A stretch of DNA of 49,877 nucleotides from Glaciecola sp. UBA2563 (GTDB lineage Bacteria; Pseudomonadota; Gammaproteobacteria; Enterobacterales; Alteromonadaceae), in NCBI GenBank assembly GCA_002340325.1, contig DDLV01000015.1, positions 1 through 49,877 of the forward strand. Reading direction: 5' to 3'. A program made the translations under genes and the position numbers. The notes under the pieces are model-generated. The model did not search any database. It saw only the letters and a program-made list of their open reading frames with translations, and had not been told where the DNA came from. The first letter of the stretch is position 1; the number at the start of each line of letters is the position of its first letter. Shown here one piece after another: positions 1-9,379 of the stretch.

Positions 1-1223
1 ATTACGACTCTGTTGGTGAGGTCGCCGCCCGCCACTTTCGCCATTGAATCATTGATTGCAGACATCGCATCATCGAGTGAGGCTAATAGTTTGTTACAGG
101 CAACAACGGTTTGGCCGACTTCGTCTTGGGTAGAGTGTTCTGATCTAAGCGAAAAGTCGCCCTCTTTTTCTAACGTGGTGACTGTCTTGGCCAGTTGCTT
201 CAACGGGCTCGTTAAAAAGTACGCCATGACGTACGCAACGATACCACCAATAACGATCGCCGATATTAGTATGTAGAGAAGTAGCTGACGCGTTTCTGCA
301 AGTTTGTTTTCGGCGTCTTCAGCAGAGAAAAAATTGGAAATAATACCTATGTTTTCGCCTTGCCCAAAGTTTGAATACTGGGCATAGTAGCCATAGCTTT
401 CACTGTCAACAAATGTTTGAATGGAATCAGATTCGCCGTTAGCTAATGTTGTCAGGGTTTGATCATCGATTTTGTTAAGCTGGTTCTTTGTACCTGCGCT
501 GAAAGCATCGTTGACATAAAAGTTGACGCTTGTACCCGATAATTCACTCATCTTAGTTGCAAACTCGGAAGTTAACATAAAAGCCGCAGAGATGTTTGCC
601 AACATTACTGACGGGTCTGCTATGTCTTGCACACCGGCACTTGATACAATTGACAACAAGTTATCAATAGCAGTGTATTTGGCTGTGTTACTTGGTTCTA
701 AATTTGCAATTTGAGTGACTTTGCTTGGTACCGAAGTCTCTTTGACGTCGTCTTCACTAACCGGAGTCACAAATTTGTTTCCGCCTACCAGCCAGCCAAG
801 CTCATTTAGTTCAAGGCTGTAATAGGCAATAAGGTGTCCTGTGGTGCTCTTGGCGGCAACGACAGAAATTTTATTTTGAGAGGCAATGTCTCTTAGCTGA
901 AATGCCACGGATTTTGACATCTCTTGGTAAGCTGAATCAAACTCCGCTTCACTATTTGAAGCGAGCAAATCATTTAGAAGAAAAAAGGAAGTTCCGAGGT
1001 TTTCATTTTGTCCGAGTGACTCTATGGAGGCTGTTTGTCGCTCCACAATCTCTTCAATTTGCGAATCGAGCAACTTCACTCCGGTACCCAGTATTTTCCG
1101 AGCATCATCTTCAAACCAGGTTTTAGCAGACACACTAATGACAATTAAGCTTACGCCCAACACGGCGACGATCAAGGCTACCAAGGTTAAAATGATTTTG
1201 CTTTGTATGTTGAGTGTAAACAT
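1..1223 (-). CDS. Membrane sensor with HAMP domain, probable methyl-accepting chemotaxis protein (3' end outside window)
   Basis: The minus-strand reading frame is open from an ATG at 1221-1223 to the window edge, giving at least 407 residues with no stop. The protein starts MFTLNIQSK and has a first transmembrane helix at about residues 9-30. A periplasmic sensory region of about 280 residues follows, then a second helix (about 313-336, core IVIGGIVAYVMAYFL). A HAMP-like segment begins at about 337 (LTSPLKQLAKTVTTLE...). This is the layout of chemoreceptors and some histidine kinases, but the signalling domain lies outside the window, so the class is not proven. It follows the binding-protein gene by 81 bases on the same strand, so the two are probably cotranscribed and the binding protein may deliver the ligand. 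Confidence 0.75.
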   Translation of the reverse strand, partial: MFTLNIQSKIILTLVALIVAVLGVSLIVISVSAKTWFEDDARKILGTGVKLLDSQIEEIVERQTASIESLGQNENLGTSFFLLNDLLASNSEAEFDSAYQEMSKSVAFQLRDIASQNKISVVAAKSTTGHLIAYYSLELNELGWLVGGNKFVTPVSEDDVKETSVPSKVTQIANLEPSNTAKYTAIDNLLSIVSSAGVQDIADPSVMLANISAAFMLTSEFATKMSELSGTSVNFYVNDAFSAGTKNQLNKIDDQTLTTLANGESDSIQTFVDSESYGYYAQYSNFGQGENIGIISNFFSAEDAENKLAETRQLLLYILISAIVIGGIVAYVMAYFLTSPLKQLAKTVTTLEKEGDFSLRSEHSTQDEVGQTVVACNKLLASLDDAMSAINDSMAKVAGGDLTNRVV

Positions 1224-1304
1224 GTTCAGCACCTATAAAGTAAAGCGAAAGTGGGGGCAAGTCACAAACGCCGTGATTGCCCGTATTGTTTTAATGAGAT
1301 CAAA

Positions 1305-2576
1305 TTACTCGATGTTCAACGCATACTGCAGCGTATCTGGCGCACCAGCAGCCTCGCGAGCTTGAACCCATTCTTCTTTGGTTCTAGCTGCTTGGTCGCC
1401 TGGCATACTTGCAATGATGTCAAAGTAGTCCTGCTTAAATTTATCTTTCAGAACTTCTGCTTGCGGCTTACCTTTTACCGCGTAGACGGTTTGAACGTTT
1501 TGTTGGTCAAAATCGCGCCATGTCTGCTCGTCTTTCAAAAGGCTATAGCTATGTCCGCTTAACGCTTCTCTAACCGCAGCAGTTTCAAAAGTTCCAGCTC
1601 GCTCAACTGCGTCTTTGTATTGATATACGATTGAATAAGCTGAAGCCGCTGATGTAGAAGGGTAGCTCTGATGTTTTTCAGCAAAATTCGCAACAAATGC
1701 TTTGCCTTTCTCGCTGCCAGTTAGTTCAGGTACTTTCCACGTCCAAGGCAATGCGCCGACAACGCCTTCCATTACTTTAGGACCGGCACTTTCTGCCATA
1801 CCTAACGTTAGGTTTGGAACAACGATTTCCATGTCGCGTTTAAGCCCCATTGACGTCGCGATTGATAAACCTTTGGCCATATCATTACCGAACAGAACTA
1901 ATACTAATACGTCTGGTTTGTTGGCTTTTGCTAGTGTTAATGCTTTCCTAAAATCTGCGTCCTTAGCGCCAGGAAATGGCGTTAATACGCGCTTAAACTT
2001 GTTTTCGTCCTCTGTGCCGCTGAATATTCGAATTGATTCTTCCGTTGACCAGCCCCAGTTGTAATCCGCAGTGACGTAAAAGTATTTTTTACCGGCGAAG
2101 TTTTCTTTAAGGTAGTCAGAGAGTACTTTTGCAGCCATCCACGCGTTGTAACACTCCCTGAACATGTGAGTGTGTCCTTTCGCGCCTGTAACCGTGTTTG
2201 AATAGGTTAGCGTTCCGAAATAGAGCGTGTCGCGCTCTTTTGCCGCTAGTCCACTTGCAACAGCAACGCCGCTAGACGACCCTCCGAAAATCATTTTCGC
2301 ATTATCATTTTCGATGAGATCCGCGACATTTTCTGCAGACAGTGGCGCTTGAGATTTTGTGTCTCGCGTGCTTAGTGTTACTTGTTTACCGAGAATACCG
2401 CCTTGTGCGTTTATCTCATCAACCGCCATTTGTGCGGCTCTCATTTGCGCTAGTCCTTGTACTTCATAAGGACCGGTTTCTGGATAATTTAAGCCTAAGG
2501 TAACGGTATCACTTGCACTACTTGAAGCGACATACGTAGATGCTAAGGCGATTGATAGGAGGAGTTTTTTTAGCAT
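1305..2576 (-). CDS. Periplasmic branched-chain-amino-acid/urea-type substrate-binding protein (Peripla_BP_6)
   Basis: A 423-residue protein with a Sec signal peptide (MLKKLLLSIALAS..., probable cleavage after VASSSA). The mature start, DTVTLGLNYPETGPYEVQG, is typical of type I periplasmic binding proteins of the LivJ/UrtA/AmiC class, and the length fits. The ATG at 2574-2576 is chosen because AAGGTG lies 6 bases upstream; a GTG nine bases earlier would bury that site. No LivHMGF or UrtBCDE permease genes flank it. The only co-directional downstream neighbour is a membrane sensor, so a role in ligand sensing rather than uptake is an inference worth considering. The ligand cannot be told from the sequence. 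Confidence 0.85.
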   Translation of the reverse strand: MLKKLLLSIALASTYVASSSASDTVTLGLNYPETGPYEVQGLAQMRAAQMAVDEINAQGGILGKQVTLSTRDTKSQAPLSAENVADLIENDNAKMIFGGSSSGVAVASGLAAKERDTLYFGTLTYSNTVTGAKGHTHMFRECYNAWMAAKVLSDYLKENFAGKKYFYVTADYNWGWSTEESIRIFSGTEDENKFKRVLTPFPGAKDADFRKALTLAKANKPDVLVLVLFGNDMAKGLSIATSMGLKRDMEIVVPNLTLGMAESAGPKVMEGVVGALPWTWKVPELTGSEKGKAFVANFAEKHQSYPSTSAASAYSIVYQYKDAVERAGTFETAAVREALSGHSYSLLKDEQTWRDFDQQNVQTVYAVKGKPQAEVLKDKFKQDYFDIIASMPGDQAARTKEEWVQAREAAGAPDTLQYALNIE

Positions 2577-3057
2577 GGTTAACACCTTTTTCGTTGCGTA
2601 AATATTGTTTTACTTCAATCGAAAAAGATTCGTTGGCGGACTGCTTTGCAGAGCGCAACCTTTTTTCGATTGCGAAAATACTCTGAATGTCGCAAATAAT
2701 GTGCGGCCTTTTAGATCGATGTGATTACGTTTTCCACGCATTCTAATCATCCATACGTTTGGTCATATAGCACAAACATCGCTTTCAAATATTCATTGTA
2801 TCGTGCGGCTATCTGAACGATGCCGACACTGAATAAAGCAATCGGCACGAATACTTAACACTTTAGGGGGCTGCTTTTTTACAGTTGATTAAACTTTTGG
2901 CGAGTTCACATAATTAAATTTTTTTTATGAATAAAATTAATGTATTGCACCTCTGAAGTGCACGAAATGGCTATTCTAAAAAAAAATAAAAATTTAGCGC
3001 TATAATTTAAAAATTCTGAATAACTAAACTTAAGTCTAATTTTTGTTCTAAAGAATC
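2577..3057. other. Intergenic region, 481 bases, with an 11-bp inverted repeat near the binding-protein gene
   Basis: No convincing gene was found. An exact 11-bp inverted repeat, CAATCGAAAAA at 2616-2626 and TTTTTCGATTG at 2662-2672, lies 40 bases upstream of the binding-protein start. It could be an operator or a leader hairpin. The part next to the phosphoesterase gene (2910-3040) is very AT-rich with A runs but holds no clear hairpin terminator. Confidence 0.5.
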
Positions 3058-5094
3058 CTATCGATTAACAGGAGGGCCGTTTTCAAAGGATTCCCAGACA
3101 TCCTTTCTAAACCGCATGACTGGTCGTTGCTCGCGTACTTCAAATACCAGACGGTCAACAAAGACTCTGTTATGGCGATCGGTGATTGTGATTTCGGCAA
3201 TATGGGTGCCTGTTGGCAAATCCGTTGGCAGTTTGTATTTCCACAAATGCATATTCCTGTCTGCTATTGCTCCTTGCGGTTGAGGAGCTGCTGGACCGAA
3301 CTGACTGCCTTTAAAGGCTTGATATCCCTGATTGCTGTCGATTCCTGAACGACTTTGCAATGCAAATCTGGCAACAGAGAGCTGGCGTTGCGTGGCAAAA
3401 GGATCTGCATAATCGGCACCTATCCGAGCTGCCTCACCTCGCGCTTCTTGCGTTCTGTTCATCGGTCCAAGTAGCTTATTATTCAATGCGATTGTAACGT
3501 CGGTTTCTGAGGAACCGGCCCAGACGTTTGCGGTGATGAACGAACCCAATGTCAGATCTTCAGGTGTAAGTATTTTTACATCGGGCAAGTCATTTATTGA
3601 TAGCGGAGGAATAGAATCTTGTTCATCAGGATTTTCGCCTCGCCACGCCATTATTTGTTCAAACCATTCTCTAAATTCTGGCGTTGATATAGATAACCAA
3701 GCCACCCGGTCTCTCCCACTATTCGCACCACGATAGGTCTCGACGTACTCTCCAATTTCATCAAATTCAAGTTCGAGCCAACCTTTTGGAGCGCCAAGTC
3801 TTTGCAATGACATAGGTGTGCCATGTACGTCAAAATCACCTTGATACCACGCACCAGATGCAGCGCCTGCGATGATGTGTCTGAAGGGTAGCGCATCGAT
3901 TTGCAGAACATCTTGCCAACCTTTAAACGTATCACCAGGTGCTAGGTTTTCAATGGTGTGCGTGTGACCGGATAAGGATAGCGCGTTGCGGCCTTCGACC
4001 ATAGCATAGAGCGCTTTAACGTTATCTGTCTGGTGCGCAGTGGAAGATTGATCAACAAACGAAACAAACGGAATGTGATGCGCAAATACGATTGTTTTGT
4101 TTTGATCTGAAGTTTCAATCAGTTCTCTAACAAACTGCAACTGATGTTCGCTGATGCGTCCGTTATAATGCTTTGTCTGACGATTAACACAAAACTCTCG
4201 ACCTCCATTTTTATTGTCTTCTGGGCCACACGGATAAATCACATTATCTAGGACGATAAACAGAACGTTACCTTGTTCGAACGCATAATGTGCTGGACCC
4301 CACAAATTGCGCCAGCTATCCGCACTGTCCTTGTCATAGTCAGCATCAAAATCGAAATCATGGTTGCCATGCGTCCACCATTGCGGTGCTTTTAAAGAGC
4401 TCAACACATTCGCCATTCGAGGAATAAGACCCAAATCATCACCGAGCACGTCGCCCAAAGCTAAAACACAATCTGGGTTATCCTGCTGATCCAATAAATC
4501 ATCAATCGTGGAGTCTCTAAAGAAACTTATGTCTTGATTCGCATATGTTTGCGTGTCACCTAACACAACGCATTTGAACGCGTCATTTGATGCTTTTTTT
4601 AGTGGAAAATTTATGGATTCTGGCAATGGTCCAGTTGGCGGAAGACCGCCAAATCTCATTGCTTTTGGCGATCCTTGAGGTTTGTGTTGATAAGCGAACT
4701 GAGGCACGAAATTTTCATCTGTTGGCACTCTCCAACCGCTTGGTTGTACCACAAACAAACTCATATCATCTTTTGTCGCTATAGTGTACTTGCCAGCAGC
4801 ATTAGTCCGAACAACATTTTGTCCATTTGATACCGCAACATTCTCGACACCGGTCTCGTCAACGTCTAATTTACCATTGCCATTTTGGTCGTGAAAAACA
4901 ATTCCGTTAATAGTGGTTTGGTCATTTGATGCACCATTTCTAACAACCTCTATCTTCGCAATGTATGGTTGGTCATAAAGTTGATCGGATGACTGTTTTA
5001 CTTCAGACGGTAGCGGTGAAGCAGTATTAGTTGAATCGCAGGCAGAAATCCAAGCGAGCGGCATAAACAATAAGAAATACGCAATTTTTTTCAT
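3058..5094 (-). CDS. Lipoprotein calcineurin-like phosphoesterase with MetallophosN/MetallophosC-type domains
   Basis: A 678-residue predicted lipoprotein. The signal peptide ends in lipobox ISAC (Cys19), with Asp at the +2 position, which in E. coli favours inner-membrane retention. Residues ~61-150 form an SdrD-like/MetallophosN beta domain (GIVFHDQNGNGKLDVDETG). The catalytic core carries the metallophosphatase motifs in order: VVLGDTQ, ALGDVLGDD, THGNHDFD, AHHIPF and GHTHT. A C-terminal beta domain, MetallophosC-like, completes the protein. The family hydrolyses phosphoesters with two metal ions; the substrate is unknown, and extracytoplasmic phosphate scavenging is only a guess. No strong ribosome site precedes the ATG. 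No operon partner is evident. Confidence 0.88.
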   Translation of the reverse strand: MKKIAYFLLFMPLAWISACDSTNTASPLPSEVKQSSDQLYDQPYIAKIEVVRNGASNDQTTINGIVFHDQNGNGKLDVDETGVENVAVSNGQNVVRTNAAGKYTIATKDDMSLFVVQPSGWRVPTDENFVPQFAYQHKPQGSPKAMRFGGLPPTGPLPESINFPLKKASNDAFKCVVLGDTQTYANQDISFFRDSTIDDLLDQQDNPDCVLALGDVLGDDLGLIPRMANVLSSLKAPQWWTHGNHDFDFDADYDKDSADSWRNLWGPAHYAFEQGNVLFIVLDNVIYPCGPEDNKNGGREFCVNRQTKHYNGRISEHQLQFVRELIETSDQNKTIVFAHHIPFVSFVDQSSTAHQTDNVKALYAMVEGRNALSLSGHTHTIENLAPGDTFKGWQDVLQIDALPFRHIIAGAASGAWYQGDFDVHGTPMSLQRLGAPKGWLELEFDEIGEYVETYRGANSGRDRVAWLSISTPEFREWFEQIMAWRGENPDEQDSIPPLSINDLPDVKILTPEDLTLGSFITANVWAGSSETDVTIALNNKLLGPMNRTQEARGEAARIGADYADPFATQRQLSVARFALQSRSGIDSNQGYQAFKGSQFGPAAPQPQGAIADRNMHLWKYKLPTDLPTGTHIAEITITDRHNRVFVDRLVFEVREQRPVMRFRKDVWESFENGPPVNR

Positions 5095-5559
5095 GAGAGA
5101 CGGTTTTTATAAAGTGTGTGATTCAGGCAAACGCTTTTATATACGTCCCATCGACACATTAGGATAGATGGAGATTGTAGTCATTGAATATGACACCTTT
5201 GTTAATGCGATATCTTGTTTTGTAGAGTGTTACATTGTGGGTAATCATCAGCTACAAATATCAAGCTAAATGTCATTTTTGCGGGCTTTAGTTTGCAAGA
5301 TTAAAAAAAATTAATGTATAGGACGCAATTGCTCCTCCGAATACAAAAAGCCTAAATTAAATCTTTATATTTCAAAATTTTAACTGCTTTATTTGCTGAA
5401 ATGCTAAATTAAGTCCAAATCCCTCTTACGCTATTTAAGAATCAAATTTGTTTTTAAGTGTGAAATAAATCTGAAAACCTTACGGTCCAATCTCCCAAAT
5501 GAAATGTATTTAACAATACCACTTTAGTTTAATTTTACGTCCAATTATCAGGAGAATTT
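5095..5559. other. AT-rich divergent intergenic region, 465 bases
   Basis: This is the divergent upstream region of the phosphoesterase (minus) and of the small secreted protein (plus). No open frame worth calling and no RNA-like hairpin was found. The sequence GTCCAA recurs three times (near 5413, 5485 and 5540), which may be chance in AT-rich DNA. Confidence 0.4.
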
Positions 5560-5976
5560 ATGAAAACCCTTACTAAATTAGCATTAGCAACATCCATCGT
5601 CACAACCGCTTTTGTTTCTTCAATTGCAAGCGCCGCTATTACTGACTTTTCTAGCGAAGCTGGCAAAGCTGTCATTTATGTTTACCAGGATGAATCTAAT
5701 GCTCAGCCTGAAGGCATTTCGCTAGAGCTTAACGATGAATTTTTGGGCGTTTTGAACAAAGATACGTTTGTGAAAATGGTTGTTGAGCCAGGCGAACACA
5801 CCTTACTATCACGCAGCGAAAACCTACCTGAGCTTGCGATCAATGCTGAAGCGGATATGGTCTATTACATCAGAAAAGATATTAGCTTGGGCAAACACGA
5901 ACAAAGCTCATCGCTAGAAGTTGTAGAAAGCGACATTGCACAGCAAGCTATAACCAACGCCGAACAGATCAATTAA
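5560..5976 (+). CDS. Small secreted protein, DUF2846-like
   Basis: A 138-residue protein with a clear Sec signal peptide (MKTLTKLALATSIVTTAF..., cleavage near ASA-A). The mature part is beta-rich: AVIYVYQDE, a Leu-rich strand, LGVLNKDTFVKMVVEPGEHT, then a negatively charged tail. This pattern of a short domain beginning with VYVYR/Q and ending in a PGEHT turn resembles DUF2846-type envelope proteins of unknown function; the match is from memory and moderate. The start is set by AGGAG 8 bases upstream. A strong hairpin terminator follows at 6013-6044, so the gene is a single transcription unit. Confidence 0.7.
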   Translation: MKTLTKLALATSIVTTAFVSSIASAAITDFSSEAGKAVIYVYQDESNAQPEGISLELNDEFLGVLNKDTFVKMVVEPGEHTLLSRSENLPELAINAEADMVYYIRKDISLGKHEQSSSLEVVESDIAQQAITNAEQIN

Positions 5977-6012
5977 TAGTTGATTTGTAAACAGGTCTTG
6001 GATGCCTGAATG

Positions 6013-6044
6013 AAAAAGAGCGCTTGATTATAGCGCTCTTTTTT
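6013..6044. terminator. Rho-independent terminator, bidirectional
   Basis: AAAAAGAGCGCT, a 7-base loop, then AGCGCTCTTTTT forms a perfect 12-bp stem flanked by A and T runs on both sides. It closes the small secreted protein gene and can also serve the minus-strand gene at 6136-6303. Confidence 0.9.
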
Positions 6045-6135
6045 GTTGTTACTCGCATTTTTTAAAAACGTTTAAACCTTTTTATTTTCAATTTTACGCC
6101 GTTTTATTGTGTTGATCTCGACCAACACTTTTGCG

Positions 6136-6303
6136 TTACCTCGCGATTTTCTTTATGTAGAAAAAAATACCGCTCAAGGCTACTGCCACCGGCACTAAAG
6201 CAAGTGCTGTTGAACCTTGCAGTACTAAGGTACCTGCAGTAATCACGAGTGTAACCAGTACTATTGCAACCGCTAACATAATAGCTAAATTCTTAATCAT
6301 CAT
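6136..6303 (-). CDS. Small two-helix membrane protein, unknown function
   Basis: A 55-residue protein starting MMIKNLAIMLAVAIVLVTL. The ATG at 6301-6303 is preferred over an upstream GTG because AGAGG lies 6 bases upstream of it. Two hydrophobic helices (about residues 5-25 and 32-48) end in a basic tail, FFYIKKIAR. No family was recognised. It reads toward the bidirectional terminator at 6013-6044 and stands alone. Expression is plausible from the ribosome site, but short hydrophobic frames can be spurious. Confidence 0.5.
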   Translation of the reverse strand: MMIKNLAIMLAVAIVLVTLVITAGTLVLQGSTALALVPVAVALSGIFFYIKKIAR

Positions 6304-6416
6304 TCTTATCCTCTTCACTTTATCGCTAATACATACGAGAGAGTTTGTATTTTGGCTTATATCTGTAAACTTCTGCGTGGATTAGAACTGAATGATAAAC
6401 AGGGCGCATTCAGCAT

Positions 6417-7457
6417 TCACAACTCATATTGATCAGCAAAAAGCGATAGACCCTCTTCGACGATTCGGCATGCCTCAGTTGCGTCGTTTTCTGTTGCACA
6501 AATGAATTCTAATCGAGAATCGTCTCGATAACTTGAATGTGCGGTTGTCAGTTGGTCATTTGACAAGTTAAAACTGGCCGCGCCATTATCAGTGAGGAGT
6601 ACCGCCTTTAATCGCTCAACATTTAGCGACCTAAAGACATCAGATGCGATATCAGTGTCAAAAAGTCTGTCAGGTGCACAAATCCAACCGTACGAATAAA
6701 ATCCTTGTCCATGATTAGCGACTTTAATGACGGGTTGAGTCTGTAATTGTGTATCAATTTCTAAAGTGGGTTTCTTATTGTGACTATGAGAATGCGAGTG
6801 TTCTTGGGAGCATTTAAGGTTGGCTAAAAATCTACTAGGTTTCGACAATTCTGATACCGAAAGAGATTGTGTGTCAGCGTTCACTACTGGAATATGTTTT
6901 ACATTAAGTGCGCTCAAATACGCATCTAGATTTTTTTCATCATTAGTGGTGTATGCCTCTGTTTTGGTTTTTACAATGACGTCAGCAATTTCTATCTGCT
7001 CTTTAAACGTTGGATGTTCTGCCCATTTGTCAGAACGTAATTTAAATGCGTCGATTAAGGTAAATGTCGCTTGAAGTGCGAGTACTGAGCGATAGTGAGG
7101 TGCGGCCAAGGTCTCCAATACCTCGGTAGGATGGCCTAAGCCTGTTGGCTCGATCAGCAAACGGTCTGGTTTTGATTCTTGCAAAAGTAAGTTTAATGCA
7201 ATCTGCATTGGTAGACCTGATGTACAACACATGCAACCTCCAGGAACCTCTTTAATATATATCCCTGTTTGTTGAGGAGCGCTAAGTATTGCTCTATCAA
7301 TACCAACTTCACCAAATTCATTTACTAAGACAGCCCATCTTTCATGCGCTGGTTTTTGTTTCAGTAGCGATTGAATCAACGTTGTTTTACCCGCACCAAG
7401 CGAGCCTGTAATGATATTCGTCGGAACGGCGTTGATCGTGGATTTTTCATTCGCCAT
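6417..7457 (-). CDS. COG0523/CobW-family GTP-binding metal chaperone
   Basis: A 346-residue G3E-family GTPase. It has the Walker A motif GSLGAGKT at residues 18-25 and the family's CxCC metal motif (GGCMCC, Cys75, Cys77, Cys78). A switch/Walker B segment reads LLIEPTGLGHP, and a CobW C-terminal domain covers about residues 230-346. A short His-rich stretch (HSHSHNKK) sits between the domains, as in zinc-related members. The family inserts or delivers metals (Zn, Co, Ni) in a GTP-dependent way. No Zur-type site, nitrile hydratase or cobalamin gene lies nearby, so the metal and client are unknown. Length is normal for the family. Confidence 0.9.
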   Translation of the reverse strand: MANEKSTINAVPTNIITGSLGAGKTTLIQSLLKQKPAHERWAVLVNEFGEVGIDRAILSAPQQTGIYIKEVPGGCMCCTSGLPMQIALNLLLQESKPDRLLIEPTGLGHPTEVLETLAAPHYRSVLALQATFTLIDAFKLRSDKWAEHPTFKEQIEIADVIVKTKTEAYTTNDEKNLDAYLSALNVKHIPVVNADTQSLSVSELSKPSRFLANLKCSQEHSHSHSHNKKPTLEIDTQLQTQPVIKVANHGQGFYSYGWICAPDRLFDTDIASDVFRSLNVERLKAVLLTDNGAASFNLSNDQLTTAHSSYRDDSRLEFICATENDATEACRIVEEGLSLFADQYEL

Positions 7458-7564
7458 AGATGTTTTTTTCCTGACGTTAACTTGTTTTTATGTGCGTAAA
7501 AATAACGCAATCCTTGGTGTTTACCAACTTCTGTCTCATTATATCTAATATCGCTTGGTGATGG

Positions 7565-8017
7565 TTGGCAGTAATAGTGGAAGGGTTTGGTCCTTATATT
7601 TCAGTTTTTTTGATAAGCATGGTTAAGTTTTTAGGTGGGCCGGCGCTTGGCCCTCCATTAGGGCTTCATGTGATTGAAACGACAATATTGTCGACGTTAG
7701 GCATGATGACAACAGTGATATCTATATCTTCATTTGGCGACAATTTTAGACGCTTTTTAAATAGAGTATTCAGACGTGACAAACGACTCTTTTCCAAGAG
7801 AAATAGACGTTTTGTCGTTTTCTGGCGAAGGTTTGGTCTTTTTGGCGTTGCATTTCTAACCCCTGTGTTTTTTTCGCCAGTCGTCGGGTCGCTGCTTGTT
7901 AATGCATTTGGTGGCGCTAAACATAAAATCTATTTGTATATGTTATTCAGTGCGTTATTTTGGTCAATTACGCTAGGAGGGGTTTCATCTAGCATTGTTG
8001 ATGCCATAGGCTTTTAG
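7565..8017 (+). CDS. Small multi-pass membrane protein, unknown function
   Basis: About 150 residues with four probable hydrophobic segments: the N-terminus, ETTILSTLGMMTTVISIS, FGVAFLTPVFFSPVVGSLLV and LYMLFSALFWSITLGG. A very basic cytoplasmic loop (FRRFLNRVFRRDKRLFSKRNRR) lies in the middle. The pattern FLTPVFFSPVVGSLLV followed by a short basic turn recalls small-export/DedA-like membrane proteins, but no family is claimed. The start is uncertain: TTG at 7565 follows GGTG, and GTG at 7577 is the alternative. It is divergent from the CobW-type gene and converges on the DUF429-type gene with a 6-base gap. Confidence 0.65.
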   Translation: MAVIVEGFGPYISVFLISMVKFLGGPALGPPLGLHVIETTILSTLGMMTTVISISSFGDNFRRFLNRVFRRDKRLFSKRNRRFVVFWRRFGLFGVAFLTPVFFSPVVGSLLVNAFGGAKHKIYLYMLFSALFWSITLGGVSSSIVDAIGF

Positions 8018-8023
8018 ACAAGA

Positions 8024-8893
8024 TTATTCAGGCTTTACACCAAAGATCCAACCTTCAAATTGTAATGCGTTTGATGGCAGCATTTTACGACTCAATGCTT
8101 CGTACTGAGAACAAAACCAGCGTAATCCAGCACTTGAAACCAATGCATCAGTTACATGGTCACTCAAATGGTATGTTGTGTTTGCTTCGTTGAGTCCAAA
8201 ATGTCGAAGACTTGCATTAAGTTGACTCAGCTCTCTTATTTTTGCGTTACCAAATCCTGCATGTCGAATGAACAATCGTGGATAGATCTCAGTAAGCACA
8301 ATTTTTACTTGCGCAGAGAATGGGTCCTCAAAAGGCCAGATAGCGATATCGTCCTTTAATTGTTGCTTTAGTGCTAAGACCATACGCATACCTGCAAGAC
8401 CGCCTTTGCCAACCTGTTTTGCGCCAATAAGTTTAAAAGGACTTTCTGGGATACCTAGTCCTTGCTTTGCAGCGAGGGATTCGGTCTCTCGACGTAAGCT
8501 TTCTACATTAAACCATGACGGCTGTTTGCGATGAGTCCAAAAATAACAGCGGGTACTATCATCTTGCCAATAAGGGCCCGCGAAAAAATTATTTTTATCA
8601 GCACACAGTCTTTCAACTTCATTCCAAAGCATGAGGTAATCAGCATCAGGGCCAAACTGTTGTTTTCCAATACCATGGTAATAGCCAAGGTTGCAGTCTA
8701 TCCCTACTAACGAGCGCTCGCCTTTACTCTTCAATCCTAATATGTATTCATAAACATCAGTTCTAGATAATTTATGGGTAAGGGCCGTTGGTGCTGCCGA
8801 AGACGAACGTGTACATTTTGCCAGCGCTATATTTTCGCTTTTAACGGGTGTCGCTGCACCAGACCAATCTATCCCTATAAAGTTGTTAAACAT
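8024..8893 (-). CDS. DUF429-like predicted RNase H-fold protein
   Basis: A 289-residue soluble protein. It opens FIGIDWSGAATP, the N-terminal beta strand and Asp typical of DUF429 and other RNase H-fold proteins. A middle strand reads SLVGIDCNLGYYHG, and the C-terminal motif SDHVTDALVSSAGLRW places acidic residues where this fold has its metal-binding site. The function of the family is unknown; predicted nuclease activity is inferred from the fold. It is divergent from proteorhodopsin with 486 bases between the starts, and the sequence gives no evidence that the two are functionally linked. Confidence 0.7.
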   Translation of the reverse strand: MFNNFIGIDWSGAATPVKSENIALAKCTRSSSAAPTALTHKLSRTDVYEYILGLKSKGERSLVGIDCNLGYYHGIGKQQFGPDADYLMLWNEVERLCADKNNFFAGPYWQDDSTRCYFWTHRKQPSWFNVESLRRETESLAAKQGLGIPESPFKLIGAKQVGKGGLAGMRMVLALKQQLKDDIAIWPFEDPFSAQVKIVLTEIYPRLFIRHAGFGNAKIRELSQLNASLRHFGLNEANTTYHLSDHVTDALVSSAGLRWFCSQYEALSRKMLPSNALQFEGWIFGVKPE

Positions 8894-9379
8894 AAAAGCT
8901 CTTTTTTCGAAGGTTTAAGCCGAACTCTTATAGACTACAGGCCCTACCACGCAAGTCCAAAATGTATAACTCAACAAGTGGCTAATAAAACTCAGTACAT
9001 TGATGCTGACGACTGTATTAGCATTACCAATCGGCGTATGTTTTTTATTCACAATCGTCATAGTTTTTAGATTAATTAAAATAATTTAACAAAACCAACA
9101 AATAAATTTTTAATAAAATTTACAAATGCCGTTCGTTTTTCGGTCAAAACCGTGAAATGCCCAAAAATATTGGTTTTGCGTCATGTTTACATGATTTTTT
9201 AACACTTAATGCTCGGAAAATCCGAACACTATTGTCAATAAATTGTTACATTATTTTTTCTGATCATGTTAACACGATGTTACAGATTCTGATCTATACA
9301 GTTCTTACGTCTTTAATAGAGGAACCTCATCTTGCACTTTGCAAATTAAAAAATGTTGAGCAACCAAAAGAGAGACAGT
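8894..9379. promoter_or_regulatory. Divergent regulatory region upstream of proteorhodopsin
   Basis: This 486-base AT-rich region separates the DUF429-type gene (minus) from proteorhodopsin (plus) and must hold the main promoter of the retinal cluster. Small inverted repeats are visible: CGGTcaaaACCG at 9141-9152, TCATGTttACATGA at 9181-9194 followed by a T run, and TTGCActtTGCAA at 9332-9344. None matches a regulator I recognise. No convincing sigma-70 -35/-10 pair stands out. Confidence 0.5.

Noticed and set aside
9353..9379. Longer proteorhodopsin start at ATG 9353
   Set aside because: The added residues are charged and precede a normal signal peptide; the AGAGAG site favours 9380.
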